64,000 nucleotides of DNA from Flavobacteriaceae bacterium PS02336 (GTDB taxonomy: Bacteria > Bacteroidota > Bacteroidia > Flavobacteriales > Flavobacteriaceae), in assembly GCA_029960065.1 (NCBI GenBank), contig JASCOF010000006.1:62001-126000 (forward strand). The letters are read 5' to 3'. The notes below the pieces were generated by a model. It was not told the DNA's origin. It did no database searches and saw nothing but the letters and a program-made list of their open reading frames with translations. The position numbers and the translations under genes are program-made. The first letter of the stretch is position 1. The number at the start of each line of letters is the position of its first letter. Positions 34,712 to 42,600 of the stretch are shown piece after piece.

Positions 34712-34743
34712 AGTTTTGAGATTTTAAGATGCTAAGATAATTC
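34712..34743. repeat. Period-8 degenerate repeat upstream of the lipoprotein gene
   Basis: Octads AGTTTTGA, GATTTTAA, GATGCTAA and GATAATTC start 12 bases before the lipoprotein start codon. They are of the same GATNCTAA type as at 33905 and 48132. Confidence 0.6.
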
Positions 34744-34814
34744 GTTTTTTATTTAATTTCTTACCGTTTTTTCGCAAAGACAAATCAAAAGGCCTTATGA
34801 AAACAAAAATATCT

Positions 34815-34905
34815 TAACCTAGCCCCGATAGAAGTGGAAATCCTTTTATGTCTGCTTCGGCAGGCATAAAAGATTGTAACGGATAGCGGGACTAAAGGTA
34901 ATTGA
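34815..34905. other. Structured repeat-like element with a UUCG hairpin
   Basis: A roughly 13-bp stem CTTTTATG plus TCTGC with GCAGG plus CATAAAAG closes on a TTCG loop. Around it lie GAAGTGGAAATCC on the left and AACGGATAGCGGGA on the right, and TAG-CCC near 34819 pairs with GGG-ACTA near 34890. From memory this pattern (AGCCCCGAT..GAAG.GG.AATCC...GCGGATAGCGGGA) is abundant in flavobacterial genomes and may be a known non-coding RNA motif such as Flavo-1, but I cannot confirm that. Strand is undecided. Confidence 0.6.
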
Positions 34906-34930
34906 AACCCAATAAATTGCTGCTTCAAAA

Positions 34931-34965
34931 AATCTAAAAACTGCATTCTAAAATCTACATTCTTT
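34931..34965. repeat. Period-7 degenerate repeat upstream of lysS
   Basis: Heptads AATCTAA, AAACTGC, ATTCTAA, AATCTAC and ATTCTTT run right up to the lysS promoter element at 34970. It is the same family as at 47522 and, on the other strand, at 13832 and 43898. Confidence 0.6.
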
Positions 34966-34969
34966 TCTT

Positions 34970-34977
34970 TATCTTTG
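34970..34977 (+). promoter_or_regulatory. lysS promoter -7 element (TATCTTTG)
   Basis: TATCTTTG lies 23 bp before the lysS ATG, giving a short leader. The -33 region falls within a period-7 repeat. Confidence 0.6.
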
Positions 34978-35000
34978 CACACTTAAAAAAATAGCACAAA

Positions 35001-36704
35001 ATGGCATTATCAGAACAAGAAATCATCAGAAGAGAAAAACTTCAAAATTTACGCAATCTGGGAATCAATCCTTATCCAGCTAATCTTTTTCCTGTAAATC
35101 ATACTTCGAAGCAGATAAAGGAAACTTTTGAGGAAGGTAAGAAGGTTATTGTTGCGGGACGTTTGATGAGTGTTCGTGATCAGGGTAAAGCTTGTTTTGC
35201 TGAATTACAAGACAGCGAAGGACGTATTCAATTGTACGTAAACCGCGATGTTTTATGTGAAGGTGATGATAAAACTTTATACAACCAAGTATTTAAAAAA
35301 TTAACCGATTTAGGTGATTTTATTGGTATTGAAGGAGAATTGTTTACAACACAAGTTGGTGCAAAATGTATTCGTGTTTCTGGTTTTGCTTTTTTGAGTA
35401 AAACGTTACGTCCGCTTCCATTACCAAAAGTTGACGAAGAAGGAAATGTACACGACGCATTTAATGATGCTGAATTACGTTACAGAATGCGTTATGTAGA
35501 TTTAACTGTTAATCCGCAGGTTAAAGAAACTTTCATTAAACGTACCAAGTTATTTACTGCAATGCGTGGTTATTTTAACGATGCAGGATATTTGGAAGTT
35601 GATACTCCGGTTTTACAGTCAATTCCTGGCGGTGCTTCGGCAAGACCATTTATTACACATCATAATTCGCTTGATATTCCGCTTTACATGCGTATTGCAA
35701 ATGAGTTATACTTAAAAAGATTAATTGTTGGTGGATTTGAAGGTGTTTATGAGTTCTCTAGAAACTTCCGTAACGAAGGAATGGACAGAACCCATAATCC
35801 TGAGTTTACTGCAATGGAAATATATGTAGCCTATAAAGACTACAACTGGATGATGGAGTTTGCTGAAGGTTTATTGGAACATTGTGCAATTGCTGTTAAT
35901 GGAACTAGTGAAGTTACTTTTGGCGAGCATACAATCAACTTTAAAGCGCCTTACGCACGTGTTACGATGACTGATTCTATCAAACATTTTACTGGTTTTG
36001 ACATTTCTGGAAAAACAGAGCAGGAATTGTTTGAAGCAGCAAGAGGAATGGGAATCGAGGTTGACGAAACAATGGGTAAAGGAAAATTAATTGATGAAAT
36101 TTTTGGAGCTAAATGCGAAGGAAATTACATTCAGCCAACTTTCATTACTGATTATCCAAAAGAAATGTCTCCGCTTTGTAAAGAACACAGAGATAATCCA
36201 GATTTGACTGAGCGTTTTGAATTAATGGTTTGCGGTAAAGAAATTGCAAATGCATATTCTGAATTGAATGATCCAATTGATCAAAGAGAGCGTTTTGAAG
36301 ATCAAATGCGTTTGGCTGCAAAAGGTGATGATGAAGCAAACGGAATTATCGACGAAGATTTCTTAAGAGCACTTGAGTACGGTATGCCTCCAACGTCTGG
36401 AATGGGAATTGGAATGGATCGTTTGATTATGTATTTAACAAACAACGCTTCTATTCAGGAAGTTTTATTGTTCCCGCAAATGCGTCCGGAGAAAAAACAA
36501 GCTCAGATTGAACTTTCTGATGAAGAAAAATTTATCATTGACTTGCTTACGAAAAATGAAAATAGAATGGATTTAACGCAGCTAAAAATTACAGCTAACT
36601 TAAGCGGTAAAAAATGGGATGCGTCTATGAAAAACTTATCTAAACATGGTTTAACTAAAGTTGTTGTTGACGGCGAGTTTAAATTTGTGGAATTGGTGGG
36701 GTAA
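35001..36704 (+). CDS. lysS: Lysyl-tRNA synthetase (class II)
   Basis: A 567-residue class II LysRS. The N-terminal OB-fold anticodon-binding domain (AGRLMSVRDQGKACFAELQD) is followed by motif 2 (FRNEGMDRTHNPEFTAMEIY) and motif 3 (GMGIGMDRLIMYLT). The C-terminal extension after residue 500 (SDEEKFIIDLLTKNENRMDL...) is longer than in E. coli and is seen in some Bacteroidota. It charges tRNA-Lys. It has its own promoter and a UUCG-looped terminator. Confidence 0.96.
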   Translation: MALSEQEIIRREKLQNLRNLGINPYPANLFPVNHTSKQIKETFEEGKKVIVAGRLMSVRDQGKACFAELQDSEGRIQLYVNRDVLCEGDDKTLYNQVFKKLTDLGDFIGIEGELFTTQVGAKCIRVSGFAFLSKTLRPLPLPKVDEEGNVHDAFNDAELRYRMRYVDLTVNPQVKETFIKRTKLFTAMRGYFNDAGYLEVDTPVLQSIPGGASARPFITHHNSLDIPLYMRIANELYLKRLIVGGFEGVYEFSRNFRNEGMDRTHNPEFTAMEIYVAYKDYNWMMEFAEGLLEHCAIAVNGTSEVTFGEHTINFKAPYARVTMTDSIKHFTGFDISGKTEQELFEAARGMGIEVDETMGKGKLIDEIFGAKCEGNYIQPTFITDYPKEMSPLCKEHRDNPDLTERFELMVCGKEIANAYSELNDPIDQRERFEDQMRLAAKGDDEANGIIDEDFLRALEYGMPPTSGMGIGMDRLIMYLTNNASIQEVLLFPQMRPEKKQAQIELSDEEKFIIDLLTKNENRMDLTQLKITANLSGKKWDASMKNLSKHGLTKVVVDGEFKFVELVG

Positions 36705-36727
36705 TTTTTTATTCAATATTACATATA

Positions 36728-36754
36728 AATCTGTCTTCGGGCAGATTTTTTTTT
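36728..36754 (+). terminator. lysS terminator with UUCG loop
   Basis: AATCTGTC pairs with GGCAGATT around a TTCG tetraloop, followed by nine T. It ends 23 bp after the lysS stop. Confidence 0.85.
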
Positions 36755-36758
36755 ACCT

Positions 36759-36766
36759 TATATTTG
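36759..36766 (+). promoter_or_regulatory. Promoter -7 element (TATATTTG) of the small accessory unit
   Basis: TATATTTG just after the lysS terminator would start transcription near 36773. That argues the next gene starts at the ATG at 36796, not at upstream ATGs at 36661 or 36772. Confidence 0.55.
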
Positions 36767-36795
36767 TTAAAATGATTAACTTCATAACACACACT

Positions 36796-37488
36796 ATGTA
36801 CGAAATAGATTGGGAACTTACTCATAAATATTTACCTGCAATATTGTCTTTTTTAGGACCATTCTTATTAATCTATTGGGCTGGAAGTAAAAAGATAAGA
36901 GAAATAAAAGCCGACTTGAAATACAATAGGGATTTTAAACAAATCGATCTCGAATATAGAAGAGCAGAATTTATTTACACTCAAAAACATAATGGTTATG
37001 AGAATTTACTAAAAATAATAAGTAAATATTCCGCAGAAACAAGAGATCTGATTTTTGAGGATTTCCTATTGGTCGTATTTGAATTTAATTCTGAAAAAGA
37101 TGATTTTTATGATGATGATGCGCGTGACTTATTTAATGAAAAATATCGTGTGAAATTCAGTTCTATTTCAAAAAAATATAATGATTTATATCAATTATTA
37201 AATATAGAAATTCAACCTTCAATTTTAAACTCATCCGATGAAGTATATGACCTAATTGAGGATTTAAAAAATAGTTATAACTCAATCTTTAAAAAGTTTA
37301 CTGATGATTATCTTCCTAAACTTACAATACTAACTAAAGAAGAAATGGAAAAAGATAATTATGAAATAAAAGCTTTTTTCGAAAAATATCAATCATCATT
37401 TGACAAACTAAAAATTCAAATGAGAAAGGAAATAAAAGAAGAGCAACAAAAGATTAACCCTACTAATAGTGTAAGCAAAAACAATTGA
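36796..37488 (+). CDS. Uncharacterised single-span membrane protein
   Basis: 230 residues from MYEIDWELTHKY. One transmembrane helix near the N-terminus (LPAILSFLGPFLLIYWAG) is followed by a long charged, largely helical cytoplasmic region (EIKADLKYNRDFKQIDLEYRR, then coiled segments and an acidic/basic C-terminus ending EEQQKINP). I do not recognise the family. Codon composition and low conservation look unlike the neighbouring housekeeping genes. It is followed after 10 bp by the antitoxin-like gene, so the two are likely co-transcribed. Confidence 0.75.
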   Translation: MYEIDWELTHKYLPAILSFLGPFLLIYWAGSKKIREIKADLKYNRDFKQIDLEYRRAEFIYTQKHNGYENLLKIISKYSAETRDLIFEDFLLVVFEFNSEKDDFYDDDARDLFNEKYRVKFSSISKKYNDLYQLLNIEIQPSILNSSDEVYDLIEDLKNSYNSIFKKFTDDYLPKLTILTKEEMEKDNYEIKAFFEKYQSSFDKLKIQMRKEIKEEQQKINPTNSVSKNN

Positions 37489-37498
37489 ATCCCATTAA

Positions 37499-37672
37499 AT
37501 GAAAAACTTAAGAAAACATCTAAAACAGAAAAATAATAATTCATTAAACTTTTATCAATTTGATCAAGATGAATTGGATATACTTAAAGAAAGTGAAGAA
37601 GACATAAAACATGGAAGACTAATTTCACAAGAAGATTTGGACAAAGAAGATCTAGAATGGCTTTCAAATTAA
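37499..37672 (+). CDS. Small antitoxin-like protein, toxin absent
   Basis: 57 residues starting at the ATG at 37499, opening MKNLRKHLKQKNNNS. The second half (EEDIKHGRLISQEDLDKEDLEWLS) resembles the C-terminal part of RelB/ParD-like or addiction-module antitoxins (ESxxDIxxGRxISxEDLxKExxEWL), which bind a RelE/ParE toxin. No toxin gene follows: the next gene is on the opposite strand and ends 3 bp away at 37676. It may be a degraded or orphan antitoxin, or a regulator of the membrane protein before it. Function is inferred from one short motif. Confidence 0.5.
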   Translation: MKNLRKHLKQKNNNSLNFYQFDQDELDILKESEEDIKHGRLISQEDLDKEDLEWLSN

Positions 37673-37675
37673 AAG

Positions 37676-38266
37676 CTAAAACGAATATTTCTCCAATTTC
37701 TTTCCTTGAATATCCAAAACCTTAGTGCTTTCTTTTGAGATTTTTACAACTTCCTGAACAGAAGGATTAGAAGGATATTTTCCGCCTTTCATTTTTAAAA
37801 GATGAAATTTCCCTCCGCTTTCAAATATCAAATCATAAAATTTTTCAGTTGATGAAGTCGTTACATAAATTGGGAAATCGGTTACGGTAAACTTGTTAAT
37901 TACACTTCCGTCGTTATTTAAAATGTAGCCAGAACAGCCTCCGCTTCCGCAGAAATAAGAGTTGGAGAAACCAACAAAATATTCGTTTTTCTTATCGTTA
38001 TTTAGATCAAATTCTTCGTAATAAAAATAACGATCGTCTTTTTTTAATGCAGGTAAATCACTTTTCAATAAAACATTTAATTGTTTCCTGATTAGTGCTA
38101 CTGCTTTATCATCTCTTGGCGGTGCATCGCTTAAATCTGCCGTTCCTCCTATTGTTTTCGATAATGTATCCTGCACAATCGTTTTGACAATATTTTTTGA
38201 ATTCTCTTTATTCTGACACGAATAGAATGTCACAATTCCGATTAGAATTAGAATTTTATTTTTCAT
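37676..38266 (-). CDS. Hypothetical lipoprotein
   Basis: 196 residues with signal MKNKILILIGIVTFYSC and lipobox Cys17. A mid-region with DLNNDKKNEYFVGFSNSYFCGSGGCSGYILNNDGSVINKF resembles calcium-binding VCBS/FG-GAP-like or EF-hand-type loops (D-x-N-x-D), plus two cysteines that may pair. I do not recognise a family. It is 18 bp after the ldhA stop on the same strand and nearly overlaps the convergent antitoxin-like gene. Confidence 0.65.
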   Translation of the reverse strand: MKNKILILIGIVTFYSCQNKENSKNIVKTIVQDTLSKTIGGTADLSDAPPRDDKAVALIRKQLNVLLKSDLPALKKDDRYFYYEEFDLNNDKKNEYFVGFSNSYFCGSGGCSGYILNNDGSVINKFTVTDFPIYVTTSSTEKFYDLIFESGGKFHLLKMKGGKYPSNPSVQEVVKISKESTKVLDIQGKKLEKYSF

Positions 38267-38283
38267 AATTCAATATTTTTAAA

Positions 38284-39309
38284 TTATACTAATAACGCTG
38301 CTTTATTTTCAATATCGTTTTGCGTCAGCAATGCTTTTATATTGTTAAAAGTCACTAACGCAATTTGTGTCAAAGCTTCATTGGTAAAAAATGCTTGATG
38401 TGCAGTTACCAAAACATTCGGAAAACTCATTAAACGCTGAATAGCATCATCCTGAATAATATCTGCAGATAAATCTCTAAAAAACAGCTTTTCTTCCTGT
38501 TCGTATACATCGATTCCTAAATAACCTATTTTACCTTCTTTTAAACCTTCAATAACCGCAGACGTTTCTATTAATCCGCCACGGCTGGTGTTGATAATCA
38601 TGACGCTTTCTTTCATAAATGAAATGGATGTTTTATTGATTACATGTTTAGTCTGGTCGTTTAACGGACAATGCAATGAAATAATATCACTCGATTTAAA
38701 TATGTCTTCTAAACCTACAAATGAAACGCCGTCTTTTTTCATTTCTTCGCTTTCCACAATATCATAGGCTAAAACTTTACAGCCAAAACCTAATGCTATT
38801 TTAGAAAATGCTTTTCCGATATTTCCAGTTCCAATAATCCCGATCGTCTTTCCGAATAAATCAAAACCTAATAATCCATTTAAGGAAAAATTTTGTTCAC
38901 GAACTCTATTATAGGCTTTATGTGTTTTTCTATTTAATGTTAAAATCATCGCCATTGCATGTTCGGCAACAGCTTGCGGAGAATAAGCAGGAACGCGGCA
39001 AACTTTTATATGGTACTTTTTTGCAGCTTCTAAATCGATATTATTAAATCCGGCGCAACGCAAAGCAATAATTTTCACATTCTTTTCTGCCAATTGTTTG
39101 ATGACTGCCTCGTTTACAATATCATTTACAAAAACACAGACAATTTCACATTCTTCGATTAAAGCAACAGTCTGCGGATTTAACTGCGTTTCGAAAAAAT
39201 CTAATCTAAAACCAAATTCTTCATTGTATTTATTGAAAAACGCTTTGTCATAAGGCTGAGTCGAAAAGAAGGCAATTTTTCGATTGGCTATAATACTATT
39301 TAAACTCAT
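38284..39309 (-). CDS. ldhA: D-lactate dehydrogenase, LdhA type
   Basis: 341 residues of the D-isomer-specific 2-hydroxyacid dehydrogenase family. The NAD-binding motif is GIIGTGNIGKAF, followed by HCPLNDQTKHVI, the catalytic Arg/Glu region INTSRGGLIETSAVIEGL, DVYEQEEKLFFRD and the His in AHQAFFT. The DVYE-x-E-x-x-LFF and HQAFxT motifs match fermentative LdhA of E. coli rather than glyoxylate reductases. It reduces pyruvate to D-lactate. A second, distinct 2-hydroxyacid dehydrogenase lies at 46507. Confidence 0.88.
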   Translation of the reverse strand: MSLNSIIANRKIAFFSTQPYDKAFFNKYNEEFGFRLDFFETQLNPQTVALIEECEIVCVFVNDIVNEAVIKQLAEKNVKIIALRCAGFNNIDLEAAKKYHIKVCRVPAYSPQAVAEHAMAMILTLNRKTHKAYNRVREQNFSLNGLLGFDLFGKTIGIIGTGNIGKAFSKIALGFGCKVLAYDIVESEEMKKDGVSFVGLEDIFKSSDIISLHCPLNDQTKHVINKTSISFMKESVMIINTSRGGLIETSAVIEGLKEGKIGYLGIDVYEQEEKLFFRDLSADIIQDDAIQRLMSFPNVLVTAHQAFFTNEALTQIALVTFNNIKALLTQNDIENKAALLV

Positions 39310-39472
39310 AATTTACTCTGTTTTTGGTTTGATATTATACTGTCTCACTAAGTTAAACAATTTTAAGCAACAACTTTTCGTTTTGTTAAATAAAGTATAA
39401 TTCTGACAATCACTTTAAACCTATTTAATTTAAAAAAGTCTTATTCCTATAAACAATAAAAAAACTTAAAAA

Positions 39473-39913
39473 ATGAAAAAATTACTTATCGCAGCTATGT
39501 TATTTGTTGGAATAGCAAGTTTTGCACAAGACATGGACCAAAAGCCATCACGCGAAGGAAGAGAAAGAATGACTCCAGAACAGCGTAATGAAAAACAGCT
39601 TCAAAAATTAACAACAGAATTAAATTTAGATGCTAGTCAGCAGTCACAAGTAAAACAGCTGTTAGCGGATAGAAGTGCTAAAGCTGAAAAATTTAAAGAG
39701 GCGAGAAAAGACAGAAAAGACAGCAGCACTAAACCAACTGCTGAAGAAAAAGCGGCTTTCAAAAAACAAATGGAAGATGAAGTTGCAGCAAATGATGCTA
39801 AAATGAAATCAATCTTAAAAGCTGATCAATACACTAAATGGAAAGCTTTGCAAGAAGAGAAAAAAGATAAAATGAAAGATAAAATGAAAGAGCGCAGAGA
39901 AGATAAAATCTAA
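39473..39913 (+). CDS. Secreted charged helical protein, Spy/CpxP-like (DUF4890 type)
   Basis: 146 residues. A signal peptide (MKKLLIAAMLFVGIASFA, cleavage before QDMD) precedes a highly charged helical protein with the LTxELNLDxxQQxQVKQLLxDRxAKxEKFK pattern and a KDKMKDKMKERREDK tail. It resembles flavobacterial DUF4890/Spy-like periplasmic proteins, which in Enterobacteria are chaperone-like stress proteins. It is monocistronic with a strong terminator. Confidence 0.7.
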   Translation: MKKLLIAAMLFVGIASFAQDMDQKPSREGRERMTPEQRNEKQLQKLTTELNLDASQQSQVKQLLADRSAKAEKFKEARKDRKDSSTKPTAEEKAAFKKQMEDEVAANDAKMKSILKADQYTKWKALQEEKKDKMKDKMKERREDKI

Positions 39914-39925
39914 TTTGATGCATAA

Positions 39926-39954
39926 AAAAAAGAGGCTTGTTTAAGCCTCTTTTT
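39926..39954. terminator. Terminator after the Spy-like gene
   Basis: AAAAAGAGGCTT pairs with AAGCCTCTTTTT around GTTTA, between convergent genes. Flanking A and T runs make it bidirectional. Confidence 0.85.
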
Positions 39955-39961
39955 TGTTTTA

Positions 39962-42436
39962 TTATTTTATTGGATTTAATATCAAATCTATTCTTTTGAT
40001 ACAATCTTCGTAATGGTATTTTGTTTCGGTATTTACTGCTCCTGCTTTTCCGGCAGCAAGTGATTTTCTCAATGCGCTTAATTCTCCTCTTACTAAAGCT
40101 CTCAAATCAGATTGCGATACATTATAGTAAATTGTAGACCTGTCAGCTGGCTTAATTTCTTCTGTCATTAAAAAGCCCATTCTATCAATATACGCACGCT
40201 GTAAATTTCTGCGGTAAACTGTTACATTTGATGCAGCTGCAGCTTCTTTCCAAATTCCTTTTCGAATGTCTTTAAAGAAATCTAAAGCTTTGTAATTATC
40301 ACCGCTTAAAATTTCATTATCCATCAATCTTCCAATTCTTCCTAAAGTCAGCAGATTATTAAGCTGTCTTACTTGAAGGTTTCTAAACTTTTCTGTGTAA
40401 CCTGCAAATTCTGTATTCTGCAAAGTCTTAGTGTTTACAATCCAAGTTGGCGACTCAAAAGCATTTTTTTGAAGCCAGTTCATTGCTTCAATTTGTTTGG
40501 CTTTTGGTACAACTTCATAAACACTTCCTGCCTGATTTGGTTTTTTAGTGTTTTCATAAATTCCGCCAACATTCGTTACTACATGTCCCACATAACGGCT
40601 CCAGCAATCCAATAACTCTTTGTATAATTCTTCCAAATCTTCATAGTTATTAGTAGCCGTACTCGTCCATTCGCTAAGATGACTGGCAACATATTCTAGA
40701 TTTTTAAGTCCGTAAGTACTAGCTTTCATAGAATTGTTTCCAATGTCTTCCGTTTGAGAACTTGGATCAAAAGCACTGCTTTGTTTACCAAATTTATAAA
40801 TTGGATTTCCTGCTTTGTCTAGAATCCATTTATCCAAAGTTGGCATTTCTGCTTCAGGAGATTTTGCAGTTGGAATCACTCTATATCCCCAATTCAAAGC
40901 ATAATGATCATAAGGTCCCATTTTACGGATAAAACGGATATTTTTATCTCCCGGCTGGGCAATATAATTGAAACGGGCATAATCCATAATACTTGCTGAG
41001 ATTCCGTTTTGCTGTGTAAAATCTCCGTTTCTGTAACTTTCTACGTCATAAGCACAGCTTGCTCCCATGTTGTGCGGAAATCCTAATGCATGGCCAACTT
41101 CGTGAGCAATTACCATTCGCATCATTTCACCCATTTCTTCATCAGGCGTCTGCAAAGTTCTCGCTGACGGATTTGCTGCTCCAGTTTCTAATAAATATCT
41201 ATTTCTATAAGAACGCAGATGATTGTGATACCAAATTACGTCACTTTCTATAATTTCACCTGTTCTAGGATCTGAAACACTTGGTCCAACTGCATTTCGG
41301 GTTGTACTTGCTACATATCGAATAACTGAATAACGGACATCTTCCGGGCTAAAATCTGGATCTTCTTCTTTTGTAGGTGCATCTTTTGCAATTATGGCAT
41401 TTTTAAATCCAGCCGTTTCAAAAGGTTTCTGCCATTCTTCAATTCCTTGTTTAATGTATTTCTTTAGTTTTTCAGGAGTTGCAGGGTCTAAATAATACAC
41501 AATTGGTTTTATGGGTTCTACCAATTCACCTCTGTTATACGCTTCTGGATCTTTTGGTTCTAATCGCCAGCGTCTGATATACGTTTTTAAATCCGATTTT
41601 AATTCATTACTTCCGTAATCGTATTGACTCACCGTAAACCATCCCACGCGCGGATCTGCTAATCTTGGTTTCATTGGAACTTCAGGAAGTAAAATCATCG
41701 ATTGGTTCATTTGAATACTTATCGATTCTGATTCTTCTAACATCGAAGGTTTCGAAGCATTGTAAGTAAAATCCTGAATGACTTCGATATTCATTGGAAA
41801 ACTTTTCATCGCAGTAATGAAACTTCTTGAATCATCAAGACCTTTTACTTTATACATTTCGCGCATTTCTGCTGAAATTCCGCTGATTGCTTTTACATCT
41901 GTGCTATAAAATTTAGTTACATCGATAACGGTATTTGCCGAATCTTTACTAAAAGCAGCGATATCAAAAGCATATAATGTTGGTTCATAATTATTAGCTT
42001 TCACCGAAATGCTAATCGGCAGTGTATCATTGGCAACTGAATTATACGATTTTGATTTGATTACAATTTTATCCTGAAAACGCTGCCAAACAATTAATTG
42101 TTCATTGGTTTCAGAACCTGCGTTTACATAACCGCCTCCAAGATTAGAAGGTAATTTTGCCAGTCGGCTTACCAAAAGCATGTCTTTGTTTAAATACTTA
42201 TTCGGAATTTCAAAATAGTATTTTTTGTCGACTTTATGAACTGTAAAAAGTCCTTCGTCTGAAACGGCATCTTTCGTAATTATTTTGCTGTATTCTTTAA
42301 TAGAAGATTCTGGTTTCTTTTCTGGCAGAAGCGCAGGCACTTCTTTTTGATCTTTTTTCTTTTTACTCTGGGCAAATTGTTTAGAAGGGAATAGTGCGAA
42401 TGCAGCAATTGCAGATAAAATGAAAAATTTCTTCAT
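39962..42436 (-). CDS. Secreted zinc metalloprotease (DUF5117/DUF5118 type)
   Basis: 824 residues with a signal peptide (MKKFFILSAIAAFALFPSKQFA). The metzincin-type zinc motif HEVGHALGFPHN places H445, E446, H449 and H455 as ligands. The N-terminal region (EYSKIITKDAVSDEGLFTVHKVDKKYYFEIP) and the C-terminal helical domain match large Bacteroidota zinc-dependent metalloproteases. It is presumably periplasmic or cell-surface; the substrate is unknown. It is monocistronic. Confidence 0.88.
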   Translation of the reverse strand: MKKFFILSAIAAFALFPSKQFAQSKKKKDQKEVPALLPEKKPESSIKEYSKIITKDAVSDEGLFTVHKVDKKYYFEIPNKYLNKDMLLVSRLAKLPSNLGGGYVNAGSETNEQLIVWQRFQDKIVIKSKSYNSVANDTLPISISVKANNYEPTLYAFDIAAFSKDSANTVIDVTKFYSTDVKAISGISAEMREMYKVKGLDDSRSFITAMKSFPMNIEVIQDFTYNASKPSMLEESESISIQMNQSMILLPEVPMKPRLADPRVGWFTVSQYDYGSNELKSDLKTYIRRWRLEPKDPEAYNRGELVEPIKPIVYYLDPATPEKLKKYIKQGIEEWQKPFETAGFKNAIIAKDAPTKEEDPDFSPEDVRYSVIRYVASTTRNAVGPSVSDPRTGEIIESDVIWYHNHLRSYRNRYLLETGAANPSARTLQTPDEEMGEMMRMVIAHEVGHALGFPHNMGASCAYDVESYRNGDFTQQNGISASIMDYARFNYIAQPGDKNIRFIRKMGPYDHYALNWGYRVIPTAKSPEAEMPTLDKWILDKAGNPIYKFGKQSSAFDPSSQTEDIGNNSMKASTYGLKNLEYVASHLSEWTSTATNNYEDLEELYKELLDCWSRYVGHVVTNVGGIYENTKKPNQAGSVYEVVPKAKQIEAMNWLQKNAFESPTWIVNTKTLQNTEFAGYTEKFRNLQVRQLNNLLTLGRIGRLMDNEILSGDNYKALDFFKDIRKGIWKEAAAASNVTVYRRNLQRAYIDRMGFLMTEEIKPADRSTIYYNVSQSDLRALVRGELSALRKSLAAGKAGAVNTETKYHYEDCIKRIDLILNPIK

Positions 42437-42466
42437 TTAATGTTGGTTTAGTAGTTATTTGACAAA

Positions 42467-42474
42467 CAAAAATA
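42467..42474 (-). promoter_or_regulatory. Promoter -7 element (TATTTTTG) for the metalloprotease
   Basis: The minus strand reads TATTTTTG 31 bp before the metalloprotease start codon. Confidence 0.45.
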
Positions 42475-42547
42475 ATTTTTACTTACAATAACACAACTAT
42501 TACTATTCGTATTAACTTTTTATTAACTAATAAAATTCTTTCATAAA

Positions 42548-42578
42548 AAAAGGCTCAACTTCATAAAAGTGAGCCTTT
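42548..42578 (-). terminator. hemL terminator
   Basis: AAAGGCTC plus ACTT pairs with AAGT plus GAGCCTTT around CATAA, with one unpaired A, 23 bp after the hemL stop. T-run on the minus strand. Confidence 0.8.
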
Positions 42579-42600
42579 AAGTATTTGTTTATTCTAATTA

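Noticed and set aside
34785..34982. Minus-strand 65-codon frame before lysS
   Set aside because: It runs through the structured element, the period-7 repeat and the lysS promoter; residues look like a repeat readout, not a protein.
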